A DNA stretch of 10,450 nucleotides from Acidimicrobiaceae bacterium (GTDB lineage: Bacteria; Actinomycetota; Acidimicrobiia; Acidimicrobiales; MedAcidi-G1): positions 1-10,450 of the forward strand of contig DPMC01000233.1 of assembly GCA_003541675.1 (NCBI GenBank), given 5' to 3'. The translations under genes were made by a program, and so were the position numbers. Shown piece after piece: positions 6,235 through 10,450 of the stretch; the stretch's first letter is position 1, and every line of letters starts with the position of its first letter. The notes below the pieces were generated by a model. That model worked only from the letters and a program-made list of their open reading frames with translations. It was not told the origin of the DNA and ran no database searches.

Positions 6235-7482
6235 TCAGTTCTCACCGGCCCCGGCTGTGGTCTCTCGGTCGAGGCGGCGGACGAAGACGCCGGATCGGGG
6301 CTTGGGCTCAAAATACGATGACTTGGGAGGCATGAGCCCGTCTTCGTCAGCCACGGCCATCATTTCAGCCACCGACGTGGCATGCAGGACGAAGCCGACG
6401 CGGCCATCGGCGTCGCAGCGTGCGACCAGTGCGCCGATGCCCACCGGCTCGGGCACGTAGTCGATCATCGGGTCACTCCCCGGATCGGTGATGCCCATCA
6501 CGGGTGCCAGGATCCCGTCCTGAAGCCGGGACACGTCCAACTGGTCGACGGCCCGGTTACCCGACGCGGCCGGCAGGTCCATGGAGAACCAGCGGCCACC
6601 CACGTACACCCCAATCGCACCAGCGCCATCAGGCCGGGCCTCGGAGACGTCGGCACACGGTACGAGGGGGCCGACGGCCGTCAGGGCCTCGACGAGGTCG
6701 TCGGTTGAGCGGCCGGCACGATCACCGACCCGGCGGTGGGCAGCCAGAACCTGCATCTCGGCATCAGGGAACAGGACGGCCTGAGTCCACTGCAGCGGAT
6801 GGTCGTCACCGATATCGGGATTCCGATGTCGGGCCTCCACGGCGGCCGCCAGTCGGTGGTGGCCGTCGGTGACGTACAGCGGTCGGTCACCCATGGCGGC
6901 CACGAGGGCATCGGCAGCCTTACCGGACAGCGCCCAGATCGTCTGATGGATGCCGTCACCGTCGGCTTCCAGCACCGGTTCAGTGGCGCAACCGGCGATG
7001 ATCGCCGCGTCTAGCACCGCATCGGTCCGATAGGTGAGCGAGATGGGGCTGGACGACATGCCCAACTCCAACAGGTGCCTGGTCAGCAGGTCGGCCCTCC
7101 CGGGACGTACCGCCTCGTGGCGCAACACCCGGCGGTCGCCCGGCTCGGTCACCGGCACCAAGCCCATCACGCCGGTCTGGACGTGGTCGCCTGCCTCTAG
7201 GCGGTACAGGAACAGCGACGGCTCGTCGTGCTCGGCGTAGGCACCGGCGTCATAGATGCGCTGCATGGATTCGGCACACTGGCCGATCAACCAGTCAACG
7301 TCGTCGCGCCACTCGACCGGCACATCCTCCTGGGATCGGGTGACGTTCAGGAAGCTGTATGGGTTCGCCTCGGCAATGGCCACGCGCTCGGACGGGGAGT
7401 AGGCGTCATAAGGGCCGGTGGTGACCCTGTCAGCCCACGCCGGTTCGACGGTCAGCCCCGGAAAGGGGCGGAGCACACTCAC
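6235..7482 (-). CDS. DUF1015 family protein, in an operon with serA
   Basis: A 415-residue DUF1015 protein. Family landmarks are GPYDAYS (23-29), NPYSFLNV (40-47), YVTDGHHRLAAA (203-214), and the C-terminal MPPKSSYFEPKPRSG (384-398). No signal peptide or membrane segment is visible, so it is likely cytosolic. The biochemical function is not established to my knowledge. The DGHHR motif recalls the DGxHR motif of ParB/sulfiredoxin-fold enzymes, which include the archaeal serine kinase SerK. Together with the serA neighbour this suggests a role in phosphoserine/serine chemistry; that is inference. The start is a GTG that overlaps the serA stop in GTGA, so the two are translated from one message and probably coupled. 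The stop is followed by the convergent hairpin region. Confidence 0.85.
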   Translation of the reverse strand: MSVLRPFPGLTVEPAWADRVTTGPYDAYSPSERVAIAEANPYSFLNVTRSQEDVPVEWRDDVDWLIGQCAESMQRIYDAGAYAEHDEPSLFLYRLEAGDHVQTGVMGLVPVTEPGDRRVLRHEAVRPGRADLLTRHLLELGMSSSPISLTYRTDAVLDAAIIAGCATEPVLEADGDGIHQTIWALSGKAADALVAAMGDRPLYVTDGHHRLAAAVEARHRNPDIGDDHPLQWTQAVLFPDAEMQVLAAHRRVGDRAGRSTDDLVEALTAVGPLVPCADVSEARPDGAGAIGVYVGGRWFSMDLPAASGNRAVDQLDVSRLQDGILAPVMGITDPGSDPMIDYVPEPVGIGALVARCDADGRVGFVLHATSVAEMMAVADEDGLMPPKSSYFEPKPRSGVFVRRLDRETTAGAGEN

Positions 7483-8690
7483 TGCTCGCGAGCAGTCGTC
7501 TGGACCTGGATCACGTTGTCCAGGCTGGTTAGTTCTCGGGCGACGTCCTCGGTGACGTCACCGACTACGTCGATGATGGCCATGGCGGCGTTGGAACCCT
7601 GGAAGACCTTGTTCTCCATGGTCTGGACGTTGATGTCGGCCCGTCGCAGAACCTGCAGCGCGGCGGCCAGCACGCCCACCCGGTCGAAGTGTCGGATGGT
7701 GATGGTGGCGGAACCCATGCGGGTCCCGGCCACGTTCACGCAGTTCACCGGCTCACCGGCCCGGTAGGCCTCGATCACGTCGACGGTGCCCGCCGAGGTG
7801 GCGTCCTGGGCCTGCTGGGTCGACGCCCCAATGTGATGGGTGCCGACCACGTTGGGGTGGGCGGCCAGCTCGGAGGTGAACTCACCTTCGCCGCCGGCCG
7901 GCTCGTCGCGGTACACGTCTAGTCCGGCCCGGATCCCCCTGGAGTCCATGGCAGCGATGAGCGCATCCTCGTCGACTACCTCACCACGGCTGGTGTTGAT
8001 CAGGATGGCGCCCGGCTTCATGAGGTCCAGGAATCGTTTGTCGACCAGGTTCTCGGTTGCTGCGCCACCAGGCACGTGGATCGAGACGATGTCGGACTCG
8101 GTCACCAGCTCATCGAGGTCTTCGACCAGGCGGATACCGATGGAACGGATCCGGGCCTCGACGTCGGGTCGACGGTCGGCCTTGCGCTCGGCGACCACGG
8201 TCATGCCGAACGAGCGGGCCCGCTCGGCGACGGCCAACCCGATCTCGCCCACACCGATGACACCGAAGGTCTTGCCCATGAGACCGTCGGCCTTCGAGTA
8301 CTCCTTTTTGTTCCACGTGCCGTGCTTGAGGTCGGTCGCTGCCGATGGGATGTGACGGTCGATGGCCAGCAGTAGGCCGAGGGTCAACTCGGCCACGGCG
8401 ACCGAGTTGGTGCCCGGCACGTTGCACACGTAGATCCCGGCGTCGGCTGCCGCCTGGCAGTCGATGGTGTTGGTCCCGGCACCCGACCGGACAATCAGGC
8501 CTAGCCGGTCTGATCGGCTGGTCGTCGTCGCTGTGACCTTGGTGCTGCGGACGACGAGCACGTCGATGCCCTCGATGGCATCGGGAATGTCGTCGGCACC
8601 CAACTCGGGAGAGACGATGCACTCGTCGCCCCGATCCCTGAGGAGGTCGATGTATGCCTCGGGGAGAGCGTCTGCGAACAGGATCTTCAT
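7479..8690 (-). CDS. serA: D-3-phosphoglycerate dehydrogenase-like protein with ACT domain
   Basis: A 403-residue D-2-hydroxyacid dehydrogenase, close in length to the E. coli SerA type. The substrate domain is followed by the dinucleotide motif G-V-G-E-I-G (146-151). Catalytic residues are Arg 235 (TSRGE), Glu 263 (YRDEP) and His 286 (HHIG). From about 326 an ACT domain begins (ITIRHFDRVGVLA at 330-342), the usual site of serine feedback inhibition. It would oxidise 3-phosphoglycerate to 3-phosphohydroxypyruvate, the first step of serine synthesis. After the second Rossmann strand the sequence is VVAERK, with Arg 169 where SerA usually has Asp, which bears on NAD versus NADP use. No serC or serB lies in the window. 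Another 2-hydroxyacid substrate is possible. The start ATG at 8690 has a strong GAAGGAG site; upstream open frame is non-coding. Confidence 0.88.
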   Translation of the reverse strand: MKILFADALPEAYIDLLRDRGDECIVSPELGADDIPDAIEGIDVLVVRSTKVTATTTSRSDRLGLIVRSGAGTNTIDCQAAADAGIYVCNVPGTNSVAVAELTLGLLLAIDRHIPSAATDLKHGTWNKKEYSKADGLMGKTFGVIGVGEIGLAVAERARSFGMTVVAERKADRRPDVEARIRSIGIRLVEDLDELVTESDIVSIHVPGGAATENLVDKRFLDLMKPGAILINTSRGEVVDEDALIAAMDSRGIRAGLDVYRDEPAGGEGEFTSELAAHPNVVGTHHIGASTQQAQDATSAGTVDVIEAYRAGEPVNCVNVAGTRMGSATITIRHFDRVGVLAAALQVLRRADINVQTMENKVFQGSNAAMAIIDVVGDVTEDVARELTSLDNVIQVQTTAREQ

Positions 8691-8695
8691 GGTTG

Positions 8696-8702
8696 CTCCT
8701 TC
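8696..8702 (-). promoter_or_regulatory. Ribosome binding site of serA
   Basis: On the minus strand GAAGGAG precedes the ATG at 8690 by 5 nt. It rules out longer starts in the same frame, which is open 61 codons further upstream. Confidence 0.75.
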
Positions 8703-8763
8703 GACACGCCGACGCCGGCACCTACGGTGCGGACGGCGGGGTAGCCTGCGCGGATTCTGGGAC

Positions 8764-8773
8764 GGACCGGTCC
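8764..8773. promoter_or_regulatory. 10-bp perfect palindrome
   Basis: GGACCGGTCC is fully self-complementary and lies just beside the 15-bp repeat array in the serA/cdhC divergent gap. It could be part of the same control site, but a palindrome of this size is also plausible by chance in GC-rich DNA. Confidence 0.25.
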
Positions 8774-8783
8774 AACCTTCTCC

Positions 8784-8820
8784 TGAAGGGCCTGCTCTTG
8801 AAGAGCCTGCCCTTGAAGGG
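8784..8820. repeat. 15-bp tandem repeat forming consecutive palindromes
   Basis: The units TGAAGGGCCTGCTCT (8784-8798) and TGAAGAGCCTGCCCT (8799-8813) are followed by a partial third copy starting TGAAGGG (8814-8820). Across the joins they make odd palindromes centred on G8785, G8800 and G8815, exactly 15 bp apart: CTCCT-G-AAGGG (imperfect), CTCTT-G-AAGAG (perfect, extended by G-C at 8794/8806) and CCCTT-G-AAGGG (perfect). The array lies in the divergent gap between serA and cdhC. It may be an operator array or RNA hairpins in a leader. Confidence 0.6.
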
Positions 8821-8886
8821 GAGGCGGGATCCGGACCGGGGACAAGCCTACGCAAGCCCCGTTCTCGGAACAATGGGCCAGACGAC

Positions 8887-8893
8887 AGGGGGG
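8887..8893 (+). promoter_or_regulatory. Ribosome binding site of cdhC
   Basis: AGGGGGG ends 4 nt before the GTG at 8898 and 16 nt before the in-frame ATG at 8910. Spacing is slightly short for the GTG and too long for the ATG, so the GTG is preferred, with some doubt. Confidence 0.5.
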
Positions 8894-8897
8894 CCTC

Positions 8898-9791
8898 GTG
8901 ACCCGATCCATGAACCGTGATGTCATCATCACCTGTGCCGTGACCGGCTCAGGAGACACCACTGGGCGCAGTGAACATGTGCCGATCACCCCGGAACAGG
9001 TCGCGTCCTCCGCGCTGGACGCCGCTTCGGCCGGGGCGGCCATTGTCCACTGCCACGTGCGCGACCTCGATACCGGGAAGGGCACCCGCACCGTGGAGCT
9101 CTACCGGGAGGTGGTCGACCGCATCCGCGAAAAGAACACCGACGTGGTGGTGAACCTCACGGCGGGCATGGGCGGTGATCTCAATGTCGGCCCTGACGAC
9201 GATCCGATGGCCTGGGAGTCCGGCACCGACCTGGTAGGCGGCCTCGAACGCCTGGCCCACGTGGAGGCCATCCGCCCCGACATCTGCTCGATGGACTGTG
9301 GGTCACTGAACTTCGGTGACCACAACGAGGTCTACGTGTCCACCCCGGCGATGTTGCGCATCATGGCCGAGCGGGTCCGAGAGCTAGGCGTGCGGCCCGA
9401 GCTGGAGGTCTTCGACACCGGCAACCTGTGGTTCGCCGAGACGATGATCGCCGAGGGCCTGATCGACGCCCCGTACTGGCTCCAGCTCTGCCTATCGATC
9501 CCCTACGGGACACCGCTGGACGTCGGGATCCTTCAGGCCATGGTGAACCGACTGCCCGTAGAGGCCGAGTTCACGTCATTCGGTCTGGGAGCCATGCAGA
9601 TGCCAATGGTGGCCCAGTCGGTGATGCTGGGTGGCCACGTGCGGGTCGGTCTGGAGGACAACCTCTACCTGGAGCGCGGGGTGCTGGCCACCAACGCTCA
9701 GCTGGTTGAGAAGGCCATCCGGATCGTGGAACTGATGGGTGCCCGGGTCCAGACCCCGGCTGATGCCCGACAGACCCTAAACCTCGGCTAG
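8898..9791 (+). CDS. cdhC: BKACE-family 3-dehydrocarnitine cleavage enzyme (betainyl-CoA forming)
   Basis: A 297-residue member of the beta-keto acid cleavage family (BKACE, formerly DUF849). The zinc ligands are His 51 and His 53 in VHCHVRD and Glu 253 in VGLEDN. NLTAGMGGD (86-94), DCGSLNFGD (133-141) and FDTGNLWFA (172-180) resemble the carnitine-pathway subgroup (CdhC of Pseudomonas) more than the 3-keto-5-aminohexanoate enzyme Kce. The reaction is 3-dehydrocarnitine plus acetyl-CoA to betainyl-CoA plus acetoacetate. Substrate assignment rests on this resemblance, recalled rather than computed, and on the following gene, an L-carnitine dehydrogenase that makes exactly this substrate. The stop is 10 nt before that gene. 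The first four residues are uncertain because an ATG at 8910 is also possible. Confidence 0.9.
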   Translation: MTRSMNRDVIITCAVTGSGDTTGRSEHVPITPEQVASSALDAASAGAAIVHCHVRDLDTGKGTRTVELYREVVDRIREKNTDVVVNLTAGMGGDLNVGPDDDPMAWESGTDLVGGLERLAHVEAIRPDICSMDCGSLNFGDHNEVYVSTPAMLRIMAERVRELGVRPELEVFDTGNLWFAETMIAEGLIDAPYWLQLCLSIPYGTPLDVGILQAMVNRLPVEAEFTSFGLGAMQMPMVAQSVMLGGHVRVGLEDNLYLERGVLATNAQLVEKAIRIVELMGARVQTPADARQTLNLG

Positions 9792-9801
9792 GGCGGATTC
9801 G

Positions 9802-10450
9802 ATGGACACGGTCGCCGGGGGGCGAGCCGTCGGCCTGGTGGGCACCGGGGTGATCGGCGCTGGTTGGGCCGTCCGGGCGTTGGCCCGGGGACTCGACGTG
9901 GTGGCCTGGGATCCGGCGTCGGGCGCCGAGGACCGGCTTCGTGCTGCCGTGCAGCGGGCCTGGCCGTCGGCCACGAAACTCGGCCTCTTCCCGGGAGCTG
10001 ACCCGACCCGCCTGACATGGGTTGACACCGCTGAGGAGGTGGCTGGCCGGGTCGATTGGATCCAGGAGAGCGCCCCGGAGAACGAGACGGTCAAGCGGCC
10101 GCTGATCCAGGCTCTGGCCGCCCATTCCGGCCCGGAGGTAGTCATCGCTTCCAGCTCCTCGGGCCTCCTTCCCACCAATCTCCAGGAGGGTTGCAAGCAT
10201 CCGGAGCGGGTCTTGATCGGACACCCCTTTAACCCGGTGTACCTGCTGCCCCTGGTCGAGGTTGTGGCCGGCGAGCAGACTTCTGAGGCGGCAATGGACG
10301 CCGCGGTAGCCCATTACGACGACCTGGTGATGTATCCGCTGGTGGTGCGAAACGAGATCGAGGGCTACCTCTCGGACCGACTCCAGGAGGCCCTGTGGCG
10401 GGAGGTTCTCCATTTGGGGAACGACGGGGTGGCCACCACCCGCGAGCTGG
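9802..10450 (+). CDS. cdhA: L-carnitine 3-dehydrogenase, 3'-truncated by the window edge
   Basis: 216 residues are visible and the frame is open at the right edge. The N-terminal Rossmann motif is GTGVIG (14-19) with Asp 37 after the second strand, suiting NAD. The 3-hydroxyacyl-CoA dehydrogenase active-site pattern is present: Ser 120 (SSSSGL), His 141 (GHPFNPVYLLPLVEV) and Glu 153, at the same spacing as in the fatty-acid enzyme. The YLSDRL segment has Asp 192 where the fatty-acid enzymes have Asn, as I recall for carnitine dehydrogenases. The enzyme oxidises L-carnitine to 3-dehydrocarnitine. Short carnitine dehydrogenases have about 320 residues and some are fused to the CdhB thioesterase, so the missing part could hold that domain. 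The start ATG follows cdhC by 10 nt with a weak AGGGCGG site. An unrelated 3-hydroxyacyl-CoA dehydrogenase is less likely given cdhC. Confidence 0.9.
   Translation, partial: MDTVAGGRAVGLVGTGVIGAGWAVRALARGLDVVAWDPASGAEDRLRAAVQRAWPSATKLGLFPGADPTRLTWVDTAEEVAGRVDWIQESAPENETVKRPLIQALAAHSGPEVVIASSSSGLLPTNLQEGCKHPERVLIGHPFNPVYLLPLVEVVAGEQTSEAAMDAAVAHYDDLVMYPLVVRNEIEGYLSDRLQEALWREVLHLGNDGVATTREL

Larger units (their letters stand above)
8691..8897. other. Divergent intergenic control region between serA and cdhC
   Basis: 207 bp with the serA ribosome site at one end, the cdhC ribosome site at the other, and the palindromic repeat array in the middle. Promoters for both directions must lie here or nearby, but I could not find convincing -35/-10 pairs. 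Confidence 0.5.

Noticed and set aside
8784..8828. CRISPR array
   Set aside because: Units are only 15 bp, directly adjacent without spacers, and no cas gene is present.
8464..8901. Plus-strand frame over the serA start and the divergent gap
   Set aside because: Overlaps serA antisense, has no recognisable domain, and its end lies in the cdhC ribosome site.
9571..10413. 280-codon minus-strand frame over cdhC and cdhA
   Set aside because: Antisense shadow; both plus-strand proteins are recognised with catalytic residues in place.

Overview
The window is GC-rich, gene-dense DNA with short gaps and many GTG/ATG starts overlapping or touching the previous gene. The protein types (an Arthrobacter-type dimethylglycine oxidase relative, an ACT-domain SerA paired with a DUF1015 protein, an IclR regulator, a paired ETF) fit an aerobic, heterotrophic actinobacterium. 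A marine or soil acidimicrobial lineage is my best guess, but that placement is inference and no marker gene is present. I see no mobile element, CRISPR array, tRNA or rRNA.

Layout: (1) 1-618, the 3' part of an IclR-family regulator whose reading frame is open to the left edge. (2) 656-1501, on the minus strand and convergent with it, a short-chain dehydrogenase (SDR). (3) 1502-1746, a divergent control region with a 17-bp palindrome. (4) 1747-6036, a plus-strand operon of a dimethylglycine/sarcosine dehydrogenase-like flavoprotein with a folate-binding GcvT half, then etfB and etfA (10-nt gap, then a 4-nt overlap). (5) 6037-6234, a convergent gap with a strong hairpin. (6) 8690-6235, a minus-strand pair serA-DUF1015 with a 4-nt overlap. 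(7) 8691-8897, a second divergent control region with a 15-bp tandem repeat that forms consecutive palindromes. (8) 8898-10450, a plus-strand pair cdhC-cdhA (dehydrocarnitine-cleaving BKACE enzyme and L-carnitine 3-dehydrogenase); the second gene runs off the right edge.

How the genes work together: the ends of the window describe the two ends of one catabolic route. CdhA oxidises L-carnitine to 3-dehydrocarnitine. CdhC, with acetyl-CoA, cleaves this to betainyl-CoA and acetoacetate. A thioesterase (CdhB, not in this window) gives glycine betaine. After a first demethylation (enzyme not in this window), the dimethylglycine dehydrogenase-like protein removes a further methyl group as methylene-tetrahydrofolate and passes electrons to the adjacent ETF. 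The products, sarcosine/glycine and one-carbon folate, are also serine precursors, so the serA-DUF1015 pair in the middle sits at the same glycine-serine-C1 junction. The linkage of these operons in function is inference from product chemistry and proximity.

The points most worth a second look are the compensatory changes in the palindromic repeat between serA and cdhC, the 17-bp palindrome before the dimethylglycine operon, an oxidase-type flavoprotein wired to ETF, and the DUF1015 protein with a DGHHR motif beside serA.
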